Assembly: GCA_036675275.1 (NCBI GenBank)
Contig: JAKFFG010000010.1
Location: 62,001 to 126,000 of the forward strand
Length of the DNA: 64,000 bases
Direction of reading: 5' to 3'
Source: Pollutimonas sp036675275
GTDB taxonomy: Bacteria; Pseudomonadota; Gammaproteobacteria; Burkholderiales; Burkholderiaceae_B
Shown here: piece after piece, positions 34,169 to 43,381 of the stretch
How the letters are laid out: each line of letters starts with the position of its first letter
How positions within the stretch are numbered: position 1 is the stretch's first letter
Position numbers and translations under genes: made by a program
The notes under the pieces: model-generated
Databases searched by the model: none
Told to the model about the DNA's origin: nothing
Seen by the model: the letters and a program-made list of their open reading frames with translations, nothing else

Positions 34169-35371
34169 TCAGGCCGTTTCAGCCAGCACGCTGGCCATGG
34201 CGTCGGTGAAATAGTCGATGTTGAACGTATTGAGTCCGGGCACGCTGATGCGCCCCGAATCGATGATGTAGACGCCGTGCCTCTCGCGCAAGGCAAGGAG
34301 TTGCGATAACGACAGGCCGGTATAGCTGAACATCCCTTGCTGCGTGACGAAATAGCTGGAGTCGTAGCGTGGCAACTTCGTGGTTAGCAGCTTGTGGGCT
34401 TGTTGGCGCATGGAGGCAATACGCTGGCGCATTTGGGCAACCTCTTGTTCCCATTGCATGAACAGTGCTGCATCGTTCAGGACGCTGGCCGTGACATAGC
34501 CGCCGTGCAGGGGAGGATTTGAATAAACCCGCCGCACAATGGCCCTTAGTTGCCCCATCACCAGTTCGGTTTCGCTGCTTGATGAGCAAACAACCGAAAG
34601 TCCGCCGCAGCGTTCGGCGTAGAAAGAAAAATTCTTCGAAAAAGAACTGGTGACCAGGAAGGATAGACCGGCATCGGCCAGGGCGCGCACGGCAAAGGCG
34701 TCTTCATTCAGGCCCTTGCCAAAGCCCTGGTAGGCGAGATCCAGGAACGGAATCAGTTTGCCCCGGGACAGAACGGGTATCAGTTGCAGCCACTGTTCGT
34801 CAGACAGGTCCACGCCTGTCGGGTTGTGGCAGCAGGGATGCAGCAGCACGATGCTGTAGGCCGGCAAGCGACTTAATTCAGATACCATCTGATCGAAGCG
34901 CAGCGTTTTTGTGGCCGTATCGTAATACGTGTAGCGGTGGGTCTTGATGCCCGCGCCCTGGAAAATCGCATGGTGATTGTCCCAGCCCGGATCGCTGATC
35001 CAGATCTCGCTGTCCGGGTAGGCGTCATGCAGAAAATCCGCGCCTACCTTCAGGGCGCCTGTTCCACCCACCGTCTGTATGGTTGCAATCTTGCCCGAAC
35101 GCAGCAACTCGTGACCTTCGCCAAACACCAGGTTCTGAACCGCGCTGCGATACGAAGCCAGGCCTTCTATGGGCAAATAAGGGCGGGGTTGCGGACTCGC
35201 GGCCCGGCGCGCCTCAGCGATCTGCACCGAATCCAGCAAGGGAATGCTGCCATCGTTGTCGTAATACAGGCCGACCGTAAGATTGACCTTCTGTGTCCGG
35301 GCATCCCGATGGAAGGCTTCGCCGAGGCTGAAAATAGGATCGCCCGCAAAGGGGGCCAGATGATGAAACAT
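34169..35371 (-). CDS. Aromatic/aspartate aminotransferase, operon copy
   Basis: Class I aminotransferase of 400 residues, closely related to the product of 28408-29631 (shared blocks VNLTVGLYYD, GGTGALKVGADFLH and LHPCCHNPTG). The PLP Lys is in SSFSKNFSFYAERCGG. It lies 41 bases after the ABC ATPase gene and 23 bases before the FAD-linked oxidase gene on the same strand, so it probably deaminates the imported amino acid to its 2-keto acid. Which amino acid is not clear; the family favours aromatic ones or aspartate. Confidence 0.88.
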   Translation of the reverse strand: MFHHLAPFAGDPIFSLGEAFHRDARTQKVNLTVGLYYDNDGSIPLLDSVQIAEARRAASPQPRPYLPIEGLASYRSAVQNLVFGEGHELLRSGKIATIQTVGGTGALKVGADFLHDAYPDSEIWISDPGWDNHHAIFQGAGIKTHRYTYYDTATKTLRFDQMVSELSRLPAYSIVLLHPCCHNPTGVDLSDEQWLQLIPVLSRGKLIPFLDLAYQGFGKGLNEDAFAVRALADAGLSFLVTSSFSKNFSFYAERCGGLSVVCSSSSETELVMGQLRAIVRRVYSNPPLHGGYVTASVLNDAALFMQWEQEVAQMRQRIASMRQQAHKLLTTKLPRYDSSYFVTQQGMFSYTGLSLSQLLALRERHGVYIIDSGRISVPGLNTFNIDYFTDAMASVLAETA

Positions 35372-35412
35372 AGGGTTTCGGCTGTCCTGTCAAATACTAT
35401 CGTAGTGTTGCG

Positions 35413-36267
35413 CTATGTGCCGGCGGAGCGGCCTTCGGGCATATTGCCGGCGCTCCAGAAGGCGTTGCGGTCCAGGTAGTTCTGTAGAAACTGCTGCAGG
35501 CGTACATGTTGCGGATCGCGGAAGATTTCTTCAGGCGAACCGCTGGCGGCGATTTCGCCCTTGTCCAGAAACAGAACCTTGTCGGCAACTTGTGCGGCAA
35601 AGCCCATTTCGTGCGTGACGACGACCATGGTCATGCCTTCGCGCGCCAGGTCTTTCATGACCTGCAATACTTCGCCTACCAGTTCTGGGTCCAGCGCCGA
35701 CGTCGGTTCATCGAACAGCATGATGTGCGGTTCCATGGCCAGTGCCCGGGCAATGGCCACGCGCTGCTGCTGACCGCCCGACAAACGCGCGGGATACGAA
35801 TCCGCCTTATCAGCCAGCCCTACTTTCTGCAGCATGCGCAACGCCGTTGCGCGCGCCTGATTGCGCGGCGTGCGCTTGACGCGGATCAGCGCCTCGGCGA
35901 CATTTCCCAAGGCCGTCATGTGCGGCCATAAATTGAACTGCTGGAACACCATGCCCACGTGGCGGCGCACACGGTTCAGTTCGGCAAGGCTGGCCTTGAC
36001 ACGGCGCCCTTCCTTATCGACATAGCCCAGGAGCTCTCCCTCGATCAGGACCTCGCCCGTGTCGTACTCTTCCAAGAAAGCCAGGGAGCGCAGCAAGGTG
36101 CTTTTACCCGATCCGGACGGCCCGATAATGCAGGTCACTTCTGACTTGCGCACGCCGAGCGAAATATTGTTGAGCACGCGGTTCTGGCCATAATGCTTGC
36201 TGACGCCGCGCGCTTCGACCAGATAGTCCTGTTCCATGGGAAGCTTGTTCGAGAATAATGTAGACAT
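35413..36267 (-). CDS. Polar amino-acid ABC transporter ATP-binding protein
   Basis: ATPase of the HisP/GlnQ class, 284 residues. Walker A is GPSGSGKST, the signature LSGGQQQR, Walker B IMLFDEPTSALDPE, and the switch His follows in VVVTHEMGF. The C terminus carries about 25 extra residues. Start at 36267 by reading-frame length; an in-frame ATG at 36237 gives a more usual N terminus. It powers the importer made by the two downstream-numbered permeases and binding protein. Confidence 0.9.
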   Translation of the reverse strand: MSTLFSNKLPMEQDYLVEARGVSKHYGQNRVLNNISLGVRKSEVTCIIGPSGSGKSTLLRSLAFLEEYDTGEVLIEGELLGYVDKEGRRVKASLAELNRVRRHVGMVFQQFNLWPHMTALGNVAEALIRVKRTPRNQARATALRMLQKVGLADKADSYPARLSGGQQQRVAIARALAMEPHIMLFDEPTSALDPELVGEVLQVMKDLAREGMTMVVVTHEMGFAAQVADKVLFLDKGEIAASGSPEEIFRDPQHVRLQQFLQNYLDRNAFWSAGNMPEGRSAGT

Positions 36268-36292
36268 TGTAGTTTGCCGCGAATGGCCGGGC

Positions 36293-36955
36293 CTACCGGG
36301 CCAGATAACGGCTGGCGCGGATCTCGGCCCAGCGCCCTGCGCGTCCCGTCACTGCGACGAGCAGCAGGTAGCACGCGCACAGAATCAGGGTGGTTTCGAC
36401 ATACATGAACTGCTCGGAACCGATCTGGGTCAGCACCGCTGTCAACTCCGGCACCGTGACAATCGACAATATAGACGTCTCTTTGCTGAGGATGATGATC
36501 AGATTGATGAGCGTGGGCGTAATGATGACCAGCATCTGAGGCAACTGTATGCGCCATACGATGTCGAATCGCGAGAACCCCAGGCATTGGGCCGCCTCGA
36601 TATGGCCGCGCGACACGGCATTGAAGCCCGACCGGAACGCTTCCGCAAAATATGCGCTGCCATATACCGCCAGGGCGACGACACCCGCCGTCATGGCGGA
36701 GAGCTCGATGCCCACGCTGGGTCCGCCATAATAGAGAATGAACAGCTGCACAAGGAAAGGCGTTGTGCGCAGCACTTCGATATAGACACGCAAAACCGCG
36801 CGTACCCAGCGCCCACTGTATCGCTGCACTACGGCGATGATGAAACCCAGTACCAGCCCCAGCGCCACCGCTGCCAGCCAGGTGCCTATCGTGGTCAGGA
36901 ATCCCTGCAGAATCTCGGGCCAGTAAGCGGCTATGTTGGCTAAACTGAAGTCCAT
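36293..36955 (-). CDS. Polar amino-acid ABC transporter permease (second)
   Basis: A 220-residue HisM/GlnP-type permease with about five hydrophobic segments and the EAA-loop sequence SRGHIEAAQCLGFSRFDIVWRIQLPQ contacting the ATPase. The start at 36955 lies four bases after the partner permease stop; a longer start at 36988 would overlap it. It forms the channel with the permease at 36960-37610. Confidence 0.88.
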   Translation of the reverse strand: MDFSLANIAAYWPEILQGFLTTIGTWLAAVALGLVLGFIIAVVQRYSGRWVRAVLRVYIEVLRTTPFLVQLFILYYGGPSVGIELSAMTAGVVALAVYGSAYFAEAFRSGFNAVSRGHIEAAQCLGFSRFDIVWRIQLPQMLVIITPTLINLIIILSKETSILSIVTVPELTAVLTQIGSEQFMYVETTLILCACYLLLVAVTGRAGRWAEIRASRYLAR

Positions 36956-36959
36956 TGCC

Positions 36960-37610
36960 TCAAGACCTTGCGAAACGCCGTTCGGCAAAATGGCCAGCCA
37001 AAGATAATAAACCGTTGATCACAAAATACATGAAACCCGCGGCCAGATATATTTCAAGCGGGGTGAAGGTAGTAGCCACAATGTTCTGCGCGGTGCGCGT
37101 GATTTCGGCCACTCCCACCACCGAAATCAGCGACGATGCCTTCACCAGCAAAATCATCTCGCTGATCAGCGACGGCGTGGTCAGCTTCAAGGCCTGCGGA
37201 ATCTGGATGCGCAGCAGTGTGTCGTAGCGGGAAAAGCCCAGCAATTGCGTGGCTTCCAGCTGCCCCCTGGGTATGCCCAGAAAGCCGCCGCGCAGTATTT
37301 CGCCCAGATACGCCCCCTCGCACAAAGAGATGGCCACAATCGCCGCCACCAGGGGCGGCACGTTTATGCCGACGGTGGGCAGGAAATAGTAAGCCAGCAT
37401 AAGCTGGACTATTAGCGGCACGCCACGAAAAAAGAAAACGTAGAAGCTGCCGACGCGCCGGACTATGGCGACCGGCGACAGGCAAGCGCTTGCAATGACG
37501 ACGGCAATGAGAAATCCAATCAACAAGCCGGCCGCCGATACAAACACCGTCATCTGCGCGGCCTGTATCAGCATCGGGAAAGACTCGAAGAGGGTCTGGA
37601 AATCAAGCAT
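36960..37610 (-). CDS. Polar amino-acid ABC transporter permease (first)
   Basis: A 216-residue permease of the same family, with an N-terminal hydrophobic segment (QMTVFVSAAGLLIGFLIAVV) and the EAA loop IPRGQLEATQLLGFSRYDTLLRIQIPQ. The ATG at 37610 is chosen over an upstream in-frame TTG at 37616. About 70 bases separate it from the binding-protein gene. Confidence 0.88.
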   Translation of the reverse strand: MLDFQTLFESFPMLIQAAQMTVFVSAAGLLIGFLIAVVIASACLSPVAIVRRVGSFYVFFFRGVPLIVQLMLAYYFLPTVGINVPPLVAAIVAISLCEGAYLGEILRGGFLGIPRGQLEATQLLGFSRYDTLLRIQIPQALKLTTPSLISEMILLVKASSLISVVGVAEITRTAQNIVATTFTPLEIYLAAGFMYFVINGLLSLAGHFAERRFARS

Positions 37611-37679
37611 GAGCAATTCTGTGGTTGTCCAAGCGCGATACCGACCGGACGCAATCGCCCCGGCCGGATCGTCGAGACA

Positions 37680-38507
37680 TCAAACGTTTGGTACGAATGG
37701 GGCCGTGGGCACTTCCATTTCCATGCCGAACCATTTCTTTTGCATCGTGGCCAGGCTGCCGTCTTTATGCATGGACAGTATCACCTGGTCGATCGCATCG
37801 AGCAGCGATTTGCTGTCTTCACCCTTGTGGCCCATGTAGGAAAAATAGACCTTCTTGCCGAACGGCGGATTGATAACCTCGAACAGCTTCGGCCGTTCCT
37901 TGGCAGCAACGGCAAGGTTGGTGATGGAGTGGCCTACCGCTACGATCCGGCCCGCGGCAAGGTCGGCATAGGCCTGGTTGAAGTCGATGTATTCCTTGAT
38001 TTCCGGCTTGGGCGACAGCGTGTCGGCAAATTCTTTCAACTGCGCCAATTGCGCGGACCCGCGCTGGCTGCCCACCACTTTACCGGCGATGTCCTCGGGC
38101 TTGTTCAATTCTTTGTTCTTGGGGCTTTTCAACAGGGCGACCGTGCCGTCCGCAATGGGCAAGGTGAACGTATAGCGCTCCATGCGCGCCTTGGTTACGT
38201 TAAGAGGCCCGGCGATGATATCGAACTTCTTTGCATCCAGCCCGGGCAGCACGCTGGCCCATGGCAGATCAATGTAGCGCACCTTGACGTCGAGCCGTTT
38301 GCCGACCTCGTCGAAGAAATCCTTGTTGAAGCCCTGGTGTTCGCCGTTCTTGAGGAAGTCGAAGGGGGCAAACTGCATTTCCGTGCCGACGACCAGTTCG
38401 CCAGCCTCTTTCACGCGGGCCAGTTGATCGGCGGCATATGCGGGCAATGCCAGGGAAGTAAGACAAGCTGCGGCAAAGCACAGCTTCAGGGATGTAAATA
38501 AGCGCAT
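37680..38507 (-). CDS. Amino-acid ABC transporter substrate-binding protein
   Basis: Family-3 solute-binding protein of 275 residues with a signal peptide ending PAYAADQ. The core GELVVGTEMQFAPFDFLKNGEHQGFNKDFFDEVGKRL is typical of polar amino-acid binders. The ATG at 38507 follows a GGAG site; an extension to 38555 lacks one. It is first gene of the six-gene operon (binding protein, two permeases, ATPase, aminotransferase, FAD-linked dehydrogenase). Confidence 0.88.
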   Translation of the reverse strand: MRLFTSLKLCFAAACLTSLALPAYAADQLARVKEAGELVVGTEMQFAPFDFLKNGEHQGFNKDFFDEVGKRLDVKVRYIDLPWASVLPGLDAKKFDIIAGPLNVTKARMERYTFTLPIADGTVALLKSPKNKELNKPEDIAGKVVGSQRGSAQLAQLKEFADTLSPKPEIKEYIDFNQAYADLAAGRIVAVGHSITNLAVAAKERPKLFEVINPPFGKKVYFSYMGHKGEDSKSLLDAIDQVILSMHKDGSLATMQKKWFGMEMEVPTAPFVPNV

Positions 38508-38846
38508 TCGTGTGCTCCTGAATTTTAGGTGGAAAGCAGGCGGCTGATCGGGCAATGCCGGCTTGCCGGAATAAAGTACCTGGATTTGCCCGGCATTTTA
38601 ATACCTGCCAGAGCCAATACCTGCAAAAGCGCATCATACGTGCATCCCCGGCCCCACGCTGCTGGTGCTGCCACGGCAGGTGACACGGTTGTTTCCGGCC
38701 GGGTACAATCGCGTCGCGTAAGCCGGCTGCCTCTTTTTGGGCGCTCCTTCCGCCCCAGCATCCCGCGGACAGGCGCCGCGACCCTTACTCCGCAAAAGGC
38801 GGACACATCATGAACAAGACGCAGGCAGACACCACGGTGGTGCGAC
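38508..38846. other. 339-base divergent intergenic region
   Basis: Region between the divergently transcribed binding-protein gene (minus strand) and the oxygenase gene (plus strand). It contains a sigma70-like promoter toward the oxygenase (38680-38709) and the start of a 16-residue micro-ORF (38810). I see no RNA gene and no longer coding frame in it. Confidence 0.6.
38680..38709 (+). promoter_or_regulatory. Candidate sigma70 promoter for the oxygenase gene
   Basis: GTGACA (38680-38685) and TACAAT (38704-38709) match the -35 and -10 consensus at five of six positions each, with an 18-base spacer, reading toward the gene at 38847 about 135 bases away. Confidence 0.45.
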
Positions 38847-38860
38847 ATGGACGACCGTGA
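38810..38860 (+). CDS. 16-residue micro-ORF overlapping the oxygenase start
   Basis: ATG at 38810 follows an AAGGCGG ribosome site and encodes MNKTQADTTVVRHGRP, ending at TGA 38858-38860, which lies 14 bases inside the oxygenase gene in another frame. It may couple translation to that gene. The evidence is limited to the ribosome site and the overlap. Confidence 0.3.
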   Translation: MNKTQADTTVVRHGRP

Positions 38861-39461
38861 AGCATTATTCGACGCACTTGCCAAGCAACATTGGGCTGTC
38901 TCCGATACCCTGATACCCGCCCAGCTTTATGAAAGCCTGCACCGGGCTTGCCGACAAAAATGGGAAGCCGGCCACTTTCGCGAAGCCCGCATCGGGCGCC
39001 AGCACAGCGAGTCCCTGCGGATAGAAATCCGCGGCGATTCCATATGCTGGATAACGCCCGACAATGCCGCTGCGGTTGCGGATGACTTCCTGGCCTGGGC
39101 CGATACGCTGCGCCTGGACCTGAACCGCCAGTTCTATGCCGGCCTGAACAGCGCTGAGTTTCATTTCGCGCGTTACTCGGAAGGTCGCGGCTACAAAAAG
39201 CATCTGGACCAGCACCTGCAGAATACGCAGCGGCGCATATCGCTGGTGCTGTACTTAAATAGCCGGTGGAGCGATTCGGATGGCGGCCAGCTTTGCCTGT
39301 ACTCGCCCGACGACGACACTGTCGAGATCAAGCGCATCCTGCCCCAGCCGGGGCGGTTGGTACTGTTCCGCAGCGACCTGATCCCGCATGAAGTCCTTCC
39401 CTGCTCGCAGCCCCGATGGAGCCTTACCGGCTGGTTCAGAAACGATCACGCCCCGGCCTGA
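38847..39461 (+). CDS. 2-oxoglutarate/Fe(II)-dependent oxygenase, prolyl-4-hydroxylase-like
   Basis: A 204-residue double-stranded beta-helix dioxygenase. The iron site HxD is in YKKHLDQH near residue 118, and the distal His in LIPHEVLPCSQPRWSLTGWFR, where the Arg binds 2-oxoglutarate. The fold matches bacterial prolyl-4-hydroxylase-type enzymes that modify proteins or small molecules. A stop codon lies in frame at 38811, so 38847 is the first usable start. Its 3' end overlaps that of the convergent racemase by 16 bases. Confidence 0.8.
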   Translation: MDDREALFDALAKQHWAVSDTLIPAQLYESLHRACRQKWEAGHFREARIGRQHSESLRIEIRGDSICWITPDNAAAVADDFLAWADTLRLDLNRQFYAGLNSAEFHFARYSEGRGYKKHLDQHLQNTQRRISLVLYLNSRWSDSDGGQLCLYSPDDDTVEIKRILPQPGRLVLFRSDLIPHEVLPCSQPRWSLTGWFRNDHAPA

Positions 39462-40168
39462 TACCAACGAATCGCCGCCAGGGCGAGCGCGTCGATGGAA
39501 TCGGTAATGGGCACATCCAGCTGCCCGCGCAACGCGTGCGGAACGGCCAGTGGCAATTCGGTGCAGCCGAAAACCACGGCATCGGCCCCTTGCTTGCGCA
39601 GCAAGCTGACGCAATCCGATGCAGGCGCGTATGCCTCGTCGATACGATTGGCCTTGACGTGCATGATGGACGGGATGCACGACAGCGCCATCTCGTCGTC
39701 GGCCGGCGTAATGCATTCGTAACCTTGTGCCTGCAAGGCATTCTGGTACAGGCCCAGTTTCAGCGTAACCGCCGTTCCCATCAGGCCAATGCGCCCGCTG
39801 TGTATGCCCTGGCGGCGCAAATCGTCGATGACTGCCTGCACAATGTGCAGTACCGGCAGCCTGGTCGCCGCGGCAAGCTGTTCATACCAGAGATGCGCCG
39901 TATTGCAGGGAATGGCGATGGCCATGGCGCCCGAGCGTTCGAGCTGCCTGACTCCGTTGAGCATCCAGGGGTAAGGGTCGGGGCCATGCCTGGTGTGGCC
40001 TGCGGGCCGGTCGGGAACCCTGGGGTCGTTCCACAGAATGGCGGGAATATGTTGTTGCTCGGACGGCGCGGGTGTCAGGGCAATGAGCCGGGCCATGAAC
40101 GCGGCGCCCGCCATGGGGCCCATGCCGCCCAGAACACCCAGAAAACGGCCCTGGAAATCGTAGTCCAT
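39446..40168 (-). CDS. Aspartate/glutamate racemase family protein (copy 1)
   Basis: Cofactor-independent racemase of 240 residues. The two catalytic Cys are in IPCNTAH and FGCTELPL, and the N-terminal LGVLGGMGPMAGA is characteristic of the YgeA/aspartate racemase group. It is the last gene after gltIJKL, eight bases past gltL, so it may link D- and L-forms of the imported acidic amino acid. A paralogue lies at 59998-60771. Confidence 0.85.
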   Translation of the reverse strand: MDYDFQGRFLGVLGGMGPMAGAAFMARLIALTPAPSEQQHIPAILWNDPRVPDRPAGHTRHGPDPYPWMLNGVRQLERSGAMAIAIPCNTAHLWYEQLAAATRLPVLHIVQAVIDDLRRQGIHSGRIGLMGTAVTLKLGLYQNALQAQGYECITPADDEMALSCIPSIMHVKANRIDEAYAPASDCVSLLRKQGADAVVFGCTELPLAVPHALRGQLDVPITDSIDALALAAIRWYQAGA

Positions 40169-40176
40169 GCAAGGGC

Positions 40177-40911
40177 TCAGTGCTGGAGGATTTTTGAGAG
40201 GAACATGCGCGCGCGCTCGGAGCGAGCCTCGAGATCGCCAAAGAACTCGTCCTTCGTGCAGTCTTCGACGATCTTGCCCATGTCCATGAAAATGACACGA
40301 TCCGCCACCTTGCGCGCAAAGCCCATTTCGTGGGTAACGACCATCATGGTCATACCTTCGCTGGCAAGATCCACCATGACGTCCAGCACCTCATTGACCA
40401 TCTCGGGATCCAGCGCGGAAGTCGGTTCGTCGAACAGCATGGCGACCGGATCCATGGCAAGCGCCCGGGCAATGGCGACACGTTGCTGCTGACCTCCGGA
40501 GAGCTGGCCGGGGAATTTGTCTTGGTGGGCCTGCAGGCCGACACGGTCGAGCAGGCTTGCCGCCCGCGCCGCTGCTTCTTCCCGGCTGCGTCCCAGCACC
40601 TTTACCTGCGCCAACACCAGATTCTGCGTGACGGACAAATGCGGGAACAATTCGAAGCTCTGGAAAACCATGCCGATACGGGCGCGCAGCTTGGGCAAAT
40701 TGGTGTCGCGCGCCCCCACCGAAACACCGTCCACAACGATTTCACCCTTCTGGAAAGGCTCAAGGCCGTTGACCGTCTTGATCAGGGTGGATTTGCCGGA
40801 CCCCGAAGGGCCGCACACCACGACCACTTCACCCTGAGCGATTTCAGTGCTGCAGTCATCCAGTACTTGCGTAGGCCCGTACCATTTGCTGACATGCTTT
40901 ATTTCTATCAT
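40177..40911 (-). CDS. gltL: Glutamate/aspartate ABC transporter ATP-binding protein
   Basis: HisP/GltL-type ATPase of 244 residues: Walker A GPSGSGKST, signature LSGGQQQR, Walker B AMLFDEPTSALDPE, and switch His in VVTHEMGF. The ATG at 40911 follows GGAG; the longer frame to 40992 intrudes on gltK. Operon order gltI-gltJ-gltK-gltL-racemase. Confidence 0.9.
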   Translation of the reverse strand: MIEIKHVSKWYGPTQVLDDCSTEIAQGEVVVVCGPSGSGKSTLIKTVNGLEPFQKGEIVVDGVSVGARDTNLPKLRARIGMVFQSFELFPHLSVTQNLVLAQVKVLGRSREEAAARAASLLDRVGLQAHQDKFPGQLSGGQQQRVAIARALAMDPVAMLFDEPTSALDPEMVNEVLDVMVDLASEGMTMMVVTHEMGFARKVADRVIFMDMGKIVEDCTKDEFFGDLEARSERARMFLSKILQH

Positions 40912-40936
40912 TTGAACTCCAGATACTGCCCAAGCA

Positions 40937-41626
40937 CTAACGTGCAACGCGCGTGCGTTGCTGCAAATAGCGCACAAAAAGCGACGCGCCATAGCTGATG
41001 ATGAAATACACCACGGCGACGAACAAATACATTTCTATCAAGCGGCCATCACGCTGTGCAACCTTGGTGGCGGCGCCCAGGAAATCGGTGAGCGAAAGCA
41101 CATACACCAGCGAGGTGTCCTGGAAAAGCACTATGGTTTGAGTAAGCAGGATGGGCGTCATATTGCGAAAGGCCTGCGGCAGCACGATGCTGGCCATTAC
41201 CTGCCAGTAAGTCAGGCCCAGCGCCGAACCGGCTGCCACCTGGCCGCGAGGCACCGACTGTATGCCTGCCCGCATGATTTCGCAGAAATAGGCGGCCTCG
41301 AACAATGTAAAGGTAATCAGCGCCGAGGTAAATCCGCCCACCGAGATGGGGCGATCCGCCCCCGTCAGCCATGCGCCAATATAGGGCACGAGAAAGTAAA
41401 ACCAGAATATGACCAGGATGAGCGGCAAGGCCCGCAGCAAATTGACGTATGCGCCCGCCACCGCCGCCAGCGGCCGGATGCCCGAGAGCCGGCACATGGC
41501 CAGCAGGGTGCCCAATACCAGCCCGCCTGCCGCCGACAGCGCGGTGAGCTTCAGCGTGAAAGCCATTCCATCGCGAAACAGGTAGACCCACGACCGCTGG
41601 ATGATGTCGAAATCGAAGCCGTTCAT
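40937..41626 (-). CDS. gltK: Glutamate/aspartate ABC transporter permease
   Basis: A 229-residue HisM-type permease with five or so hydrophobic segments and the EAA loop VPRGQVAAGSALGLTYWQVMASIVLPQ. The ATG at 41626 overlaps the gltJ stop in an ATGA, giving translational coupling. Confidence 0.88.
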   Translation of the reverse strand: MNGFDFDIIQRSWVYLFRDGMAFTLKLTALSAAGGLVLGTLLAMCRLSGIRPLAAVAGAYVNLLRALPLILVIFWFYFLVPYIGAWLTGADRPISVGGFTSALITFTLFEAAYFCEIMRAGIQSVPRGQVAAGSALGLTYWQVMASIVLPQAFRNMTPILLTQTIVLFQDTSLVYVLSLTDFLGAATKVAQRDGRLIEMYLFVAVVYFIISYGASLFVRYLQQRTRVAR

Positions 41627-42381
41627 GGCGTGGCCTCGGGCGATGTTGAAGCCGCGGCGATGAAGCCGGGTACCGAAACACGACGCTCCAGCCATGTCAT
41701 GCCGTAGACGACGACCAGATTGAGCAGCAAGTAGAACAATGTCGCCACAGCGAAGGTCTCGAATACCTGAAAGCTGAATTCCTGCATGGACCGGGCGGCG
41801 CCTACTAATTCAAACAAACCAATGGTGAAGGCAACCGACGTGTTCTTGATCAGATTGAGCAGCTCGGAGGTCAATGGCGGCAGGATGATGCGAAAGGAAG
41901 TGGGCAACAACACATAGCGATATACCTGCGCCGGCTCCAGACCCAATGCCCTAGCCGCCATTTCTTGGCCCGGCGGCAGGGACTCGATGCCCGCCCTTAC
42001 CTGCTCGGCGACACGTGAAGAAGTGTAGAACCCAAGGCACAGCACGGCCGGAATGAAATTGCCCCAAGGCGGCGCAATGCTTTTGATGAGGTCGCCGACG
42101 GCGTCGGGGACCAGTTCCGGAATGACGAAGTACCACAGGAACATCTGCACCAGCAGAGGCACATTGCGAAACAGTTCTACATAGGCCGTACCGATACGCC
42201 GCGCCCATTTCAAACGGGTAGTGCGCGCCACGCCAATGACGGTGCCGAAGGTCAGCGCCAGCATCCATGCCAGAACGGCCGTGCCTATTGTCCAGCCGAG
42301 GCCGGAGAGCAAGGTATCCAGATAGGTACTGCCCCCCGGGGCCTCGTCGAAAAAAACCAGCCAGTTCCAGTTGTAATTCAT
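41623..42381 (-). CDS. gltJ: Glutamate/aspartate ABC transporter permease
   Basis: A 252-residue permease. The N terminus MNYNWNWLVFFDEAPGG and the EAA-loop region LPPGQEMAARALGLEPAQVYRYVLLP are typical of GltJ. It lies 12 bases after gltI and overlaps gltK by four bases. Confidence 0.88.
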   Translation of the reverse strand: MNYNWNWLVFFDEAPGGSTYLDTLLSGLGWTIGTAVLAWMLALTFGTVIGVARTTRLKWARRIGTAYVELFRNVPLLVQMFLWYFVIPELVPDAVGDLIKSIAPPWGNFIPAVLCLGFYTSSRVAEQVRAGIESLPPGQEMAARALGLEPAQVYRYVLLPTSFRIILPPLTSELLNLIKNTSVAFTIGLFELVGAARSMQEFSFQVFETFAVATLFYLLLNLVVVYGMTWLERRVSVPGFIAAASTSPEATP

Positions 42382-42393
42382 GCGCTGGACGGA

Positions 42394-43293
42394 CTACTTG
42401 TAGTCATCCGGATCAGGCGAGTCGGTAGGATTCTGCACCACGCGCTTGAGCTGATCGCTCATGGGCCAGCCAAGGTTCACATTCTTTGGCGGAATGGGCG
42501 ACTCGAACCATTTCTTGTAAAGCTCGGCCAGCGTGCCGTCTTTCATCATGCCGATAATGGCTTCATCGACCACCTCTTTGAACTCGGGATCGTTCTTGGG
42601 CTCCATGATGGCATAGGGCTCTACCGTGTAGGCTTCCTTGCTGATCACCCAATCGGCAGGGTTGCGTGAAGTTGCCACCAGGCCCGCCAACAGGATATCG
42701 TCCATGAAAAAAGCCGCGGCGCGCCCATTATTGACGGTCAGGAAGGCTTCGCCGTGATCTTTGGTCGGAATGATCTTCAGGTCGAGGCCCTGTTTTTCGG
42801 TGGCCCCTGTAAGCCAGCGAATATTGCTGGTGCCGGCGGTGGACACCACGGTCTTGCCCTTGAGGTCGGCGAGGTCATTGAAGCCGGATGATTTCTTAGA
42901 GACGAAACGGGTCGCCGTCACGAAAGTCGTGGGCGCGAACGTAACCTGTGCCTGGCGTTCCTTGGTGTTGGTGGACGAACCGCAGTTCAGGTCGACGGTG
43001 CCATTGGCCAGCAGGGGAATTCGGGTTGAAGAAGTGACAGGTACCAGCTTGATGTTGATTTTTTCCATGCCAAGCTTGGCCTTGACTGCCTCGACCACCT
43101 TGCTGCAGATATCCATTGAGTAACCAATGGGCTGCTGCTTGTCGTCGAGGTAGGAAAAAGGAATAGAAGCGTCGCGGTGACCCAGGGCGATTTCACCCGT
43201 GGATTTGATTTTCTCGAGCCTGCCATCTGCGTGAACGGGCGCCGTTACGGCCAGTGCCAACCCTGCCAGCAAAAATGCTATGGATTTCTTCAT
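42394..43293 (-). CDS. gltI: Glutamate/aspartate ABC transporter substrate-binding protein
   Basis: Periplasmic family-3 binding protein of 299 residues with a signal peptide ending PVHADG. The blocks SIPFSYLDDKQQPIGYSMDIC and NGTVDLNCGSSTNTKERQ are hallmarks of the GltI group, which binds glutamate and aspartate. First gene of the glt operon, preceded by an AT-richer promoter region. Confidence 0.9.
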   Translation of the reverse strand: MKKSIAFLLAGLALAVTAPVHADGRLEKIKSTGEIALGHRDASIPFSYLDDKQQPIGYSMDICSKVVEAVKAKLGMEKINIKLVPVTSSTRIPLLANGTVDLNCGSSTNTKERQAQVTFAPTTFVTATRFVSKKSSGFNDLADLKGKTVVSTAGTSNIRWLTGATEKQGLDLKIIPTKDHGEAFLTVNNGRAAAFFMDDILLAGLVATSRNPADWVISKEAYTVEPYAIMEPKNDPEFKEVVDEAIIGMMKDGTLAELYKKWFESPIPPKNVNLGWPMSDQLKRVVQNPTDSPDPDDYK

Positions 43294-43381
43294 GTCGAAT
43301 TCCTTGAGGAGTTGCGGGTGGAAAATGTCATCATAAAGAGTTTCTCCCAGAAAGAAACCGATGCATTTTTCACGTTTTCCC

